A program made the translations under genes and the position numbers. Of a stretch of 64,000 bases of DNA, positions 15,079 to 23,674 are shown one piece after another (positions within the stretch are counted from its first letter, which is position 1; every line of letters begins with the position of its first letter). This stretch comes from Prosthecobacter fusiformis (GTDB taxonomy: Bacteria; Verrucomicrobiota; Verrucomicrobiia; Verrucomicrobiales; Verrucomicrobiaceae), in assembly GCF_004364345.1 (NCBI RefSeq), contig NZ_SOCA01000006.1, forward strand, positions 62,001 through 126,000, read 5' to 3'. Below the pieces are notes generated by a model that made no database searches, had not been told where the DNA came from, and saw only the letters and a list, made by a program, of their open reading frames with translations.

Positions 15079-16781
15079 GGTTTGTCTCCCGTACTGAAAA
15101 AGGTGGTGAGCGTGTCGATGATCTCCTGCTGATAACTGTCATGGTCGTGTGGCTTCCACCTCATCATGTCATCCACCTCCGAGCTATAAGTCTTGAGAAA
15201 GACATTGCGGGTGCAAAGCGGGACAAACACGCCGTTCTGATCGAGCTCTAAAATGCGTTGCCGCTTGGTTGGAAAAGGTGCGTTTTTGTAACTGCGGTTC
15301 GTTCCTTCATCGAGAAGGGCGAGGTTGCCAATGCTGTTCTCCGTTTCTTTATCGTTATCCCCTTCGTCTATCGTCATCAGCTCTTCGTAAAGGGCGACGA
15401 AGGCGTCAGTGTTCCATGGCTTGGCACTGAGAAGGGTGTCAATGCGTGCTTTGAAAGGGGTGCCTATGGATGGCGAAATCGTGGACAGGTATTTGCGTTG
15501 ATCCGCCTCAGATTGCGGAGGGTCCGATGCTACAGATCGGACATGCTCGATGTCCCAATTGGAGTTCTTGTAATGGTCGAAAGAGAAACGCTGATTGGAA
15601 GCAGCGTGACGCAGCATGGTGGAAAGATTGAAAAGCAGGAGCGTGCTGCGGACTTTGGGATCTCCATACTCCAAGCCAGAGACGAAAGTTTCTATCGATG
15701 CTTTATCCATGTTTTTCGAGTGAGAAATTAGCGAGCCAAAGATCTTGAGGATGAGGTGGCGGCGGAAGGCGCTTTTCGACAGGCCTGCGCCTTCATTGCG
15801 AAGGGTGAGAATGCTGGATCCGTGAATGATGAGGTAACCGATGAGATGGAAGAGCTGGCGGTCATGAAACCACTCTTCCAATGTGTGGAAAAGCTGGCGG
15901 ATCTGTTGCCACATGGCTTCCTGAGTCTTCGGAGTGATGCGGGCGTGGTAAAAATCAAAGAGGCCATGAGGCTGGTCGTGGCTCGGCTTGTCACTGTCTT
16001 CTTTGGCGATGAGCTTAAAAAGCAGCTCGATGCGGGAGGGGGCGGAAGACTCTTTCCCTTGGAGGAAGTACCAGAAGTCATCGTGACGGAGGGCCTTCTC
16101 CATGCGGTCCCATTCCTGGGCGATCTGGAGTTGACGATTGGTGCTGGCTTCAGAGGTCTCTTTGCCGCGGCGCAGGTAAAGAGCGCGGATGAGTTCGGCA
16201 TCAGACAGGGGGATTTTGCCGACGTTGAGTCGCGTGAAGGCATCCACGGCGTTAGCATTGTGTGGAAGCTGGTAACAGATGACGCGGGTGTGGTGCAGCA
16301 GCTTTTGAAGAAAGGCCTCACGAGAGATGGCCAGATCATCCTTGAGCCATTGCGTAATCGAACAATGCATCTGCTGGATGAAGTGATGATCGATCGTCTT
16401 GGCGGGAGCGGCGTCGGGCTTTTCTAGGTAGGCCTGGCTGTCAGGCCGAGTTTCATAGCTGAGTGAGAAGGCAGACTGGTCAAGGGAGGTGAGGATGAGG
16501 TGGATGGTGGTCAGCCTCTGCTGACCATCGATCACCTCCCAAGGGGCATCGGCATGATGTTTCACCACGATGGGCTGCAAAAAATAGAATGTGGGAGTGC
16601 CCTGATTGTCTTGAGGCTCAAAGTTGGCAATGTCATTGAGCAGGGCCAGGACCTGGGTCTTGTCCCAGCGATATCCACGCTGATAGGCGGGAATTTTGAA
16701 ACTATACCCCCGGAGGTCTTCGATGGGTTTCAGACTGATGCTGTCATCGGTCTGGGAGGCGCAAGGGGGTAATGAACTCAT
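15075..16781 (-). CDS. DUF262-DUF1524 fusion, GmrSD-like type IV restriction candidate
   Basis: The 568-residue protein has an N-terminal DUF262 domain (IPAYQRGYRW at 30-39, IDGQQRLTTI at 84-93). The C-terminal part resembles DUF1524, an HNH/His-Me-finger nuclease domain: NWDIEHVRSV near residue 410 holds the expected His, and SIGNLALLDEGTNRSYKN near 484, followed by a PFPTKRQRI stretch, matches the conserved GNL...N...N.PF..KR pattern. In GmrSD these two domains make an NTP-dependent nuclease against glucosylated hydroxymethylcytosine phage DNA. Whether this protein cleaves DNA is inference. It is the first gene of the pair; no promoter is evident in the 120 bases upstream. Confidence 0.88.
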   Translation of the reverse strand: MSSLPPCASQTDDSISLKPIEDLRGYSFKIPAYQRGYRWDKTQVLALLNDIANFEPQDNQGTPTFYFLQPIVVKHHADAPWEVIDGQQRLTTIHLILTSLDQSAFSLSYETRPDSQAYLEKPDAAPAKTIDHHFIQQMHCSITQWLKDDLAISREAFLQKLLHHTRVICYQLPHNANAVDAFTRLNVGKIPLSDAELIRALYLRRGKETSEASTNRQLQIAQEWDRMEKALRHDDFWYFLQGKESSAPSRIELLFKLIAKEDSDKPSHDQPHGLFDFYHARITPKTQEAMWQQIRQLFHTLEEWFHDRQLFHLIGYLIIHGSSILTLRNEGAGLSKSAFRRHLILKIFGSLISHSKNMDKASIETFVSGLEYGDPKVRSTLLLFNLSTMLRHAASNQRFSFDHYKNSNWDIEHVRSVASDPPQSEADQRKYLSTISPSIGTPFKARIDTLLSAKPWNTDAFVALYEELMTIDEGDNDKETENSIGNLALLDEGTNRSYKNAPFPTKRQRILELDQNGVFVPLCTRNVFLKTYSSEVDDMMRWKPHDHDSYQQEIIDTLTTFFSTGDKP

Positions 16782-16901
16782 GGTTGGTGCGACAAAAAGG
16801 TTGAGGAGTGTTCCAACAACCGAAATGACCGGACGTTGGAGTAAGTGGCATAGTGGCTGATCGAATATCCGATGATATCCGCGGCTTTGCGTTGATGCGC
16901 T

Positions 16902-17834
16902 TTATGTAGCTTTTCCAAAAAACACCTTCTCCGCCGTCTTCCCGAGCATGGCGGCTTTATCGCTGGCGGTGAGGAAGGGAAGGTGGTCGCGGATGAGGGC
17001 GAGGGAGGCTTCGTAAGTGTGGCCGGGGGCGACTTGGAAGGGGGAGTCGCTGGCCCACATGAGGCGTTGGGGGCCGAAGTATTGATGGCACTCTTTGATC
17101 ATGGGGCTGAGGTCCAGGTAGGGCGGGGTCCTTTTGCCCAGGGTATAAAAGGCGGAGGTTTTGAGGACGAGCTGTTGATGGACGGAGAGGTGCAGAAGGC
17201 GGTCCAGATGGGCGCGGGTGATGGGGCCGGCCATGCCGACACGGGCGAGGTGGTCCACCACGACGGGGGTCTGGGGATAACGGAGGCACATTTTATCCAC
17301 GGGGCCGAGGGCTTCGGGGCTGATGAGGAGACAGATGCGGAGGCCTTCATCGGCGGCGGTTTTCCACATTTCCTGGATGCCGGGGGTGTCCAGCCAGGCG
17401 GCGACATCCGGGGTGCGGGGGCTGAGACGAAAGCCGCGTACGCCCTGCCGGGCCAGGTCCTGCATGCGACTGCGGATGTGCGGGGCGGAATCATCAATGC
17501 TGGCGACGCCGGAGAAGACGCCTGGGTGGGCGGCGATGCTGTCCAGCATGTAGCTGTTATCAAAGCGATAAAGGCTGGGCTGGACGAGGACGATGCGGCG
17601 CACGCCCACGGGGTGGCAATGGGTGAAGAGCTGCTCCGGTGTGAAGCTGGCGGGGGAGGGGGCTTTTTTCAGAAATCCGGCACGGGGGTAGCGCTTGGTA
17701 TCCGGTGTCCACACATGCACATGGGCATCAATGAGACCGCCGCTGGCGGGCAGGGTGGCGCTGGGGCTCATCTGGGTGCCGACGAGCGCGGTGGCCGTGG
17801 TGGTGAGGAACTGGCGGCGGGAAAGGGTGGTCAT
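16902..17834 (-). CDS. Tat-exported amidohydrolase, Amidohydro_2 family
   Basis: The 310-residue product starts with a Tat signal (SRRQFLTTTATAL at 5-17). It then shows the metal-binding DAHVHVW motif (His38, His40) of amidohydrolase-2/TIM-barrel hydrolases, a VVDHLARVG strand, and the late WASDSPF segment carrying the conserved Asp. Such enzymes include lactonases (for example the L-fucono- or rhamnono-lactonase group) and decarboxylases; export by Tat is common for the verrucomicrobial members. An upstream Met at 17870 would bury the Tat signal behind 12 residues, so 17834 was chosen. It is divergent from the gene at 17990. The substrate cannot be told. Confidence 0.88.
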   Translation of the reverse strand: MTTLSRRQFLTTTATALVGTQMSPSATLPASGGLIDAHVHVWTPDTKRYPRAGFLKKAPSPASFTPEQLFTHCHPVGVRRIVLVQPSLYRFDNSYMLDSIAAHPGVFSGVASIDDSAPHIRSRMQDLARQGVRGFRLSPRTPDVAAWLDTPGIQEMWKTAADEGLRICLLISPEALGPVDKMCLRYPQTPVVVDHLARVGMAGPITRAHLDRLLHLSVHQQLVLKTSAFYTLGKRTPPYLDLSPMIKECHQYFGPQRLMWASDSPFQVAPGHTYEASLALIRDHLPFLTASDKAAMLGKTAEKVFFGKAT

Positions 17835-17989
17835 GAAAGGAAAGGGATTCTTTGGGGGGAATCGAGCCATGCAGGATGGGCCGGGCGGGTGCCAGCATGA
17901 GTGGAGGGGGCGGGTTTGACAACCCTCTGCGCTGCAATGTTGTCACCGCAGTTGCAAGCGGGGTGGTTTTGTCCTTAGCTCCCAGGGTG

Positions 17990-18883
17990 ATGATTTACCC
18001 TCGCTTTGCTTTCCGTTCCTGGGCTGCCTTGGCCGTCCTGCTGGCCTGTCCCGTTTTGCAGGCACAGGACCAGCCGGTCTCCCTGCAACTGCGCTGGACG
18101 CCGGGCAAGACCTACACGCAGGAGACGACGACGGAGACGAATACGGCACTCACAGCTGTGGGCCAGGCGGCGGATGTGAAAATGAAGGTGGTGCAGACCA
18201 CGGTCATCCAGGTTGAGGGCGAGGAAAAAGGCAACAAGGAGGCGCGGGTGACCTTTGAGGCTCTGTCCGGTGAGGTGATGCTGGACGGCAAGAACCATGT
18301 CTTCGACTCTAAAAATCTGACGGATGCGCATCCGATGATCAAGGCCTCCATCGGCCAGAGTGTGGGCAAGTCATTCGTGATGGTCTATGACCAGGATGAC
18401 CAGTTCGTATCCGTGAAGGATACAGGGACGATGACGCCTTCCAATCTGGGGAATCCCTCCCTGGAAGGGCTGGCTGAGGCGAAGGAAGTGGCGGAGCTTT
18501 ACCGACGGTCTTTGGAAATGGGGCTGCCGCAGGTGAAGGTGAAGCCGGGGGACCGATGGACCTCCCAGCAGACGGTGAAATTTCCCAGTGCGGGCACGGT
18601 GAATGTGGAGCTGAGGGTGAAATTTGACGCCATCGTGAACTATGACACGGGGCCGCATGCAAAGATCAGCTTTGAGGGGGAGATGAAGAATGATGAAACG
18701 GCCCAGGAAGCGCGGCGGGTGAGCATTGGCAAGGGCTCGAAAACCTTTGGGCAGATCCTTTTCGATATCAACCGGGGTACGGTTTCCTTTGGGGCTTTCC
18801 GGGCGGACATCACGCTGGATGTGGGAGGGAAATCCCTGCCGATCCGCCAGCAGGTGTCCACTAAACTGATGAAACTGGAGTAG
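17990..18883 (+). CDS. Exported protein of unknown function
   Basis: From ATG at 17990, preceded by a weak CAGGG, the 297-residue product has a signal peptide (SWAALAVLLACPVLQAQD). The mature part looks beta-rich: the repeated short strand pattern (VSLQLRWTPGKTYTQETTTE, ARVTFEALSG, NVELRVKFDAIV, AKISFEGEM) suggests a lipocalin- or beta-barrel-like secreted protein. I recall DUF6263-type proteins with similar openings, but that link is weak. The frame is open 46 codons upstream, without signal character. It stands alone between the amidohydrolase and the polysaccharide locus. Confidence 0.75.
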   Translation: MIYPRFAFRSWAALAVLLACPVLQAQDQPVSLQLRWTPGKTYTQETTTETNTALTAVGQAADVKMKVVQTTVIQVEGEEKGNKEARVTFEALSGEVMLDGKNHVFDSKNLTDAHPMIKASIGQSVGKSFVMVYDQDDQFVSVKDTGTMTPSNLGNPSLEGLAEAKEVAELYRRSLEMGLPQVKVKPGDRWTSQQTVKFPSAGTVNVELRVKFDAIVNYDTGPHAKISFEGEMKNDETAQEARRVSIGKGSKTFGQILFDINRGTVSFGAFRADITLDVGGKSLPIRQQVSTKLMKLE

Positions 18884-18918
18884 AGGCGGGGGTGGCATGG
18901 ATTGTTCGCATTCCTTAA

Positions 18919-18948
18919 TTGCCAGCCTGTTGTTATGGAGATTATAGT
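18919..18948 (+). promoter_or_regulatory. Candidate promoter of the plus-strand polysaccharide arm
   Basis: TTGCCA (18919-18924) and TATAGT (18943-18948) are 18 bases apart. A transcript would begin almost at the ATG at 18957, giving a near-leaderless message. Confidence 0.4.
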
Positions 18949-18956
18949 GCGGGGCA

Positions 18957-21203
18957 ATGCCCGAATGCTCTGCGCCATGCCGACTCGCCTTCCTCATTCG
19001 TGACCTGGGTCACGGCGGGGCTCAGAGGCAGTTGGTCACACTCGCAAAGGCACTGGTCGCGAGGGGTGGCTTTGAGGTGACGGTGGTGCATTTTTACCCC
19101 GGTGTTTTTGAGGAGGAACTGAGGGCCGCTGGGGTGCGGACGGCATGCGTGGGCAAAAGGCATCGCTGGGATCTGGCGGGGTTCTTTATGCGGTTGGTCA
19201 AGACGATGCGGGGGCTGCGCCCGGATGTGATCCACGGCTACCTGCATGAGGCGAACCTGATGGCGCTTTTTCTGCGGCCCTGGTGCGGATCCCCCAAAGT
19301 GGTCTGGGGGATAAGGGATTCACAGACGGATGCGGATACCTGGGGCGTGCTGGGAAAGCTAAGCTTTCGTTTAAATTGCCTGCTATCAGGGAGAGCGGAC
19401 TGCATCGTGGCGAATTCACGGGCAGGGCGGGATTACTACATCGGAAAGGGTTATCCAGCAGAGCGCTTTGAAGTGGTGCCGAACGGCATTGATGTGGATA
19501 AATTTACGAATCACTCGTTAGGCGCAGGCGGGTGCACGTTTGTGGTCATCGGCAGGCTGCATCCGATGAAAGACCATGCGACTTTTCTACGGGCGCTAGC
19601 TGCGGTGCCGGAGGCGCGGGGACGAATCATCGGGAGTGGATCGCCGGGGTATGTGGAGGAGATGAAGCATCTAGCGGGTGCTTTGGGGGTCGCAGACCGG
19701 CTGACCTGGGAACCCGCGCGGGATGATCTGCCTGCGGTTTACCCGACGCTGGACTGTGTGGTATCCACCTCGGCCTATGGGGAGGGTTTTTCCAATGTGC
19801 TGGGGGAGGCGATGGCCTGTGGGGTGCCCTGCCTGGCCAGCGATGTGGGGGACTCTGCCTGGCTGCTGGCGGATGAGCGGCGGGTCTATGCTGCGGGTGA
19901 TGCGGCTGCACTGGCGGAAAAAATGCGGGAGTTTTTAAACCTGGATGAGAAGGCACGGCGGGTCTGGGGAAACGAGAACCGGCAGCGCATCCTGGATCAT
20001 TTCACGGTGGCAGGCATGGCTGAGAAAACGGCCGGGTTGCTGCTGCGTCAGCGCCTGCTAGTGGTGCTGTGGATCACGACAGGGCTAGGCACGGGAGGTG
20101 CGGAGATGATGCTGGCGCAGTTGGTCCGTGGCCTAACGAATCATTCACACGTGGTCATCTCCCTGACTGCGGGGGGCAAATACATCGAGCCTTTGCGCAG
20201 TGCCGGAGCGGCTGTTTACAGCCTGGACATGCCTGCCGGGAAACCCACGCCGGGGGCGCTGTGGAGTCTGTTTAAAAACGTGCGGCAGGCGCGTCCGGAT
20301 ATCCTCATGGGCTGGATGTATCACGGTTGCCTGGCTGCGGTGCTGGCCAAGCTGGTCTGCCGTGCGCGGATGATCTGGAACATCCGTCAGTCTCTGTATG
20401 ATCTGAGCCTGGAAAAGCGTGGATCAGCCCTGGTGATCCGGGCGTTGGCCTGGCTGTCGCGCATCCCGGAGGCCATCACGTACAATTCACAAGTGAGTGC
20501 GCGGCAGCATGAGGCCATCGGTTATCACGCAGGTCAATCACGGCTTATCCCGAACGGGTTCGATCTTGAAAAATGGCAGCCTTTGCCACCCAGTGCTGAA
20601 AGGGCAGGGGGAGTGGGGCGCTTCGGCCGCTACACGGCGATGAAGGATTACCCGGCTTTTCTGGAGGCAGCGGCGCTTATTTCCAAAGACATGCCTCAGG
20701 TGCGTTTCATTCTCGCTGGGACTGGGGTGGATGCATCCAATGAGGAGCTGGTTTCGCTGGTGCAAAAGCTGGGCCTAACAAATAGTGTGAGTCTATTGGG
20801 TGAGCGGGATGATCTGCCTGCCTTGACGGCCGGACTGGACTTGGTGGTATCCTCCTCAGCATTTGGTGAGGGGTTTCCCAATGTGGTGGGCGAGGCCATG
20901 GCATGTGGTGTGCCGGTCGTCGCCACAGACATTGGGGACACGGCCTGGGTCATGGGAGAAACGGGCCACCTTGTGCCTGCCAGAGATCCGTCAGCGCTTG
21001 CCGCCGCCTGTTTAAAAGTGCTGCGGCTTTCCCCGGATGAACGCAGGGAAATGGGTGAGGCGGGACGTGAAAGGATCGTGCAGCAATTTTCCCTGAAGAG
21101 TGTTTTATCCCAGTTTGAGGACATGCTGTCTGCTGAAAAGCGTGCGACTAAAAACTTAAATCTTTGTTCAGAGGCGGGCGCAGGCGTCCGTGCTTCCATT
21201 TAA
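18957..21203 (+). CDS. Double GT4 glycosyltransferase (two catalytic units in one chain)
   Basis: The 748-residue protein contains two complete GT-B fold glycosyltransferase family 4 units in tandem, joined near residue 366 with almost no linker. Each has the N-terminal glycine motif (LGHGGAQRQL; LGTGGAEMML), the inter-domain VPNGIDV/IPNGFDL at about 174 and 531, and the nucleotide-sugar-binding E-x7-E region (EGFSNVLGEAMACGVP near 276; EGFPNVVGEAMACGVP near 637). Retaining GT4 enzymes add sugars from NDP-donors at the cytoplasmic face. Both units look intact, so the chain may make two successive linkages. It heads the plus-strand polysaccharide arm, seven bases before asnB. Confidence 0.93.
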   Translation: MPECSAPCRLAFLIRDLGHGGAQRQLVTLAKALVARGGFEVTVVHFYPGVFEEELRAAGVRTACVGKRHRWDLAGFFMRLVKTMRGLRPDVIHGYLHEANLMALFLRPWCGSPKVVWGIRDSQTDADTWGVLGKLSFRLNCLLSGRADCIVANSRAGRDYYIGKGYPAERFEVVPNGIDVDKFTNHSLGAGGCTFVVIGRLHPMKDHATFLRALAAVPEARGRIIGSGSPGYVEEMKHLAGALGVADRLTWEPARDDLPAVYPTLDCVVSTSAYGEGFSNVLGEAMACGVPCLASDVGDSAWLLADERRVYAAGDAAALAEKMREFLNLDEKARRVWGNENRQRILDHFTVAGMAEKTAGLLLRQRLLVVLWITTGLGTGGAEMMLAQLVRGLTNHSHVVISLTAGGKYIEPLRSAGAAVYSLDMPAGKPTPGALWSLFKNVRQARPDILMGWMYHGCLAAVLAKLVCRARMIWNIRQSLYDLSLEKRGSALVIRALAWLSRIPEAITYNSQVSARQHEAIGYHAGQSRLIPNGFDLEKWQPLPPSAERAGGVGRFGRYTAMKDYPAFLEAAALISKDMPQVRFILAGTGVDASNEELVSLVQKLGLTNSVSLLGERDDLPALTAGLDLVVSSSAFGEGFPNVVGEAMACGVPVVATDIGDTAWVMGETGHLVPARDPSALAAACLKVLRLSPDERREMGEAGRERIVQQFSLKSVLSQFEDMLSAEKRATKNLNLCSEAGAGVRASI

Positions 21204-21209
21204 AATTCC

Positions 21210-23171
21210 ATGTGCGGTATTTCCGGCTATTTGACTCTTCCTCGCTCGCGATCCTCTGAACAGATGAACGCCGAGATCACGCGCATGACAGATGCCATTG
21301 CGTCGCGGGGTCCCGATGATAGCGGCGTCTGGGCGGATGCGGCGGCGGGCATCGTACTGGGGCATCGGAGGCTTTCCATTCTGGATCTATCGCCCTTGGG
21401 GCATCAGCCTATGACCAGTGCGGACGGACGTTTTGTCATCGTCTTCAATGGCGAGATATACAATTTCCAACAACTGCGTGCGGACCTGGAGCTGCAGGGG
21501 CACGGCTGGCGGGGGCATTCGGATACTGAGGTGATGCTGGCGGCTTTTCAGCAATGGGGAGTGATGGAGGCGACGCGGCGTTTCAATGGCATGTTCGCCT
21601 TTGCCCTGTGGGATCGGCAGGAGCGTGTGCTTCATCTGGGGCGAGACCGGATGGGTGAAAAGCCTTTGTATTATGGATGGTCGGGCGATGCCTTTATTTT
21701 CGCTTCTGAGTTGAAGGCCATTCGGCAGTATCCAGGATTCAATGCGGGCATCAACCGGGACGCGATTTGCAGCCAGTTGCGTTTTAACTATATCCCGGAT
21801 CCACTGTGCATTTACGAGGGTTTTTACAAGCTGCCCCCTGCGTCGCTGTTGACCTTGAGCACTGCATCCGAGAGGCCACAACCTCAGCTCTACTGGTCAC
21901 TTCGTGGAGTTATTGAGCATGGTGTTGACCATCCATTCACCGGGACAGAAACGGAGGCGGTGGATGCGTTTGAAGCCTTGCTGAAGGAGGCCGTGGGATT
22001 GCGCATGATTTCGGATGTGCCATTGGGTGCCTTCCTATCGGGCGGGGTGGATTCGTCTCTCATTGTGGCGATGATGCAGGCGCAGAGTGCGCGGCCCGTG
22101 CGCACTTTCACCATCGGTTTTGATGTGCCGGAATACAATGAAGCCGACTTTGCCAAAGAGGTGGCCAGGCATTTGAAGACGGATCATACGGAGATGTATG
22201 TCACGGGCAAAGACGCGCTGGAAACCATCCCGCTGCTGCCTGGATTGTATGACGAACCCTTCTCTGACTACTCGCAGATTCCTACTTATCTTGTTTGCAA
22301 AATGGCTCGTCAGCATGTGACCGTGGCTCTCAGCGGTGATGCGGGAGACGAGTTATTCGGCGGCTACGAGCGTTACTTTGTGGGGCGCAGTTTATGGAAT
22401 AAATTTGCCTGGATGCCGCCCGCTTTGAAAAAGGCGGCTGCGGGAGCAATGACTTTGCTGCCACCACAAACGCTTAATTCGTTAGGCGCGGTCGCGCGTC
22501 CGATTTTGCCCAAAAGGCTCCGCCATATGGCCTTAGGGGATAAGTTGCACAAGCTGGCGGAGGTGGTGGCCGCACCGGGGATGGAGACACTGTATTTGAA
22601 TCTGATGTCTCACTGGAAGCAGCCGGAGCAGATCGTCATCGGCGGACATGATCCGCAGACCAGCATTACGAACAAGACCGGCTGGCCGAGGGTGAGTGAT
22701 TTTACGCATCGCATGATGCATCTGGACATGGAGACCTACCTGCCCGGCGACATCCTGACCAAGGTGGACCGTGCGGCCATGGGCGTGAGTCTGGAAGGCC
22801 GCATCCCGCTGCTGGACACAAACCTGATCGAGTTCGCCTGGCGGGTACCGTTTTCAATGAAAGTGCGCGATGGCAAAGGCAAGTGGCTGATGCGGGAGAC
22901 TCTTTACCGGCATGTGCCCAAGGCATTGATTGACCGGCCCAAGCGCGGTTTTGGGGTGCCTCTGGAGCACTGGCTGCGACATGAATTGCGTGACTGGGCG
23001 GAGGATTTGCTCAGTGAATCACGTCTCAAACGCGAAGGCTATTTTCATCCCGCGCCGATCCGCCAAAAGTGGCAGGAACATTTATCCGGCACCCGCAACT
23101 GGCATTTCTACCTTTGGGATGTGCTGATGTTTCAGGCGTGGCTGGCAGCCAACAAACCGAACCCAGTCTAA
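21210..23171 (+). CDS. asnB: Glutamine-dependent asparagine synthetase-like amidotransferase
   Basis: The 653-residue protein starts MCGISGYL, so Cys2 is the N-terminal nucleophile of the class II glutaminase domain (about 2-200; GHRRLSILDLSPLGHQPM is typical). The synthetase domain follows with the PP-loop SGGVDSS near residue 277, SGDAGDELFGGYERY and DRAAMGVSLEGRIPLLD. The biochemical default is ATP-dependent amidation of aspartate to asparagine. Copies inside polysaccharide loci often amidate a sugar carboxylate instead; the location between a double glycosyltransferase and a Wzy-like gene makes that plausible here. The next gene starts one base after the stop. Confidence 0.92.
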   Translation: MCGISGYLTLPRSRSSEQMNAEITRMTDAIASRGPDDSGVWADAAAGIVLGHRRLSILDLSPLGHQPMTSADGRFVIVFNGEIYNFQQLRADLELQGHGWRGHSDTEVMLAAFQQWGVMEATRRFNGMFAFALWDRQERVLHLGRDRMGEKPLYYGWSGDAFIFASELKAIRQYPGFNAGINRDAICSQLRFNYIPDPLCIYEGFYKLPPASLLTLSTASERPQPQLYWSLRGVIEHGVDHPFTGTETEAVDAFEALLKEAVGLRMISDVPLGAFLSGGVDSSLIVAMMQAQSARPVRTFTIGFDVPEYNEADFAKEVARHLKTDHTEMYVTGKDALETIPLLPGLYDEPFSDYSQIPTYLVCKMARQHVTVALSGDAGDELFGGYERYFVGRSLWNKFAWMPPALKKAAAGAMTLLPPQTLNSLGAVARPILPKRLRHMALGDKLHKLAEVVAAPGMETLYLNLMSHWKQPEQIVIGGHDPQTSITNKTGWPRVSDFTHRMMHLDMETYLPGDILTKVDRAAMGVSLEGRIPLLDTNLIEFAWRVPFSMKVRDGKGKWLMRETLYRHVPKALIDRPKRGFGVPLEHWLRHELRDWAEDLLSESRLKREGYFHPAPIRQKWQEHLSGTRNWHFYLWDVLMFQAWLAANKPNPV

Positions 23172-23172
23172 C

Positions 23173-23652
23173 ATGAAGTTATTTATCATACTGGGCATGC
23201 TTTTAGGCCTCGCCGGAGTCGCTCTTCTGACATATGATCTGCTCCAAGAGCGCACCCGACAGTCCATCCTTTCCCAGGGGCGACCCACTGAGGGCCGTGT
23301 CACCGGGATCGTTCATCCGGGGAGCTGGTTCCAACCGGCGCGGATCACGGTGGAATATCATATTTCAGGGCAGCGACTCCAAAAGGATATCGATACCAGC
23401 GCAGACCTCATTGCACTACTGGATTGGGAATATGAGGGCATCGCTAAAACACCACTGCATTATCTAGCCTATCAACCGGATATAATCGCTCTGGTGGCAG
23501 ATCGTGATCCCCTTGCACCTCGTCGTGCGCTGGACATCGTACTGCTTGTCTCTGGTGCTGCACTGCTCCTGCTGGGCAACAGCAAAAATCATTTTCATCG
23601 CTGCATAGCCTCTGTCAGCAAATCTATTTCGCCACCTGCGACGAGCAGATAA
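23173..23652 (+). CDS. Small DUF3592-like membrane protein
   Basis: The 159-residue product has a membrane helix at each end (about 3-22 and 118-137) around an exported or beta-rich middle. SRGRPTEGRVTGI-type segments (here SQGRPTEGRVTGIVHPG) and ITVEYHISGQ look like DUF3592 proteins, a family of unknown function with an SH3-like middle domain. It begins one base after asnB and 22 bases before the Wzy-like gene, so it is inside the polysaccharide operon. The C-terminal tail after the second helix is short and polar. Function is not known. Confidence 0.72.
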   Translation: MKLFIILGMLLGLAGVALLTYDLLQERTRQSILSQGRPTEGRVTGIVHPGSWFQPARITVEYHISGQRLQKDIDTSADLIALLDWEYEGIAKTPLHYLAYQPDIIALVADRDPLAPRRALDIVLLVSGAALLLLGNSKNHFHRCIASVSKSISPPATSR

Positions 23653-23674
23653 TGACGTTCTGCTTCTCTGTACC

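Noticed and set aside
20040-20070. A possible missed stop that would make the double glycosyltransferase two genes
   Set aside because: The frame runs through without a stop and there is no new start with signal at the junction, so it is annotated as one fused protein.
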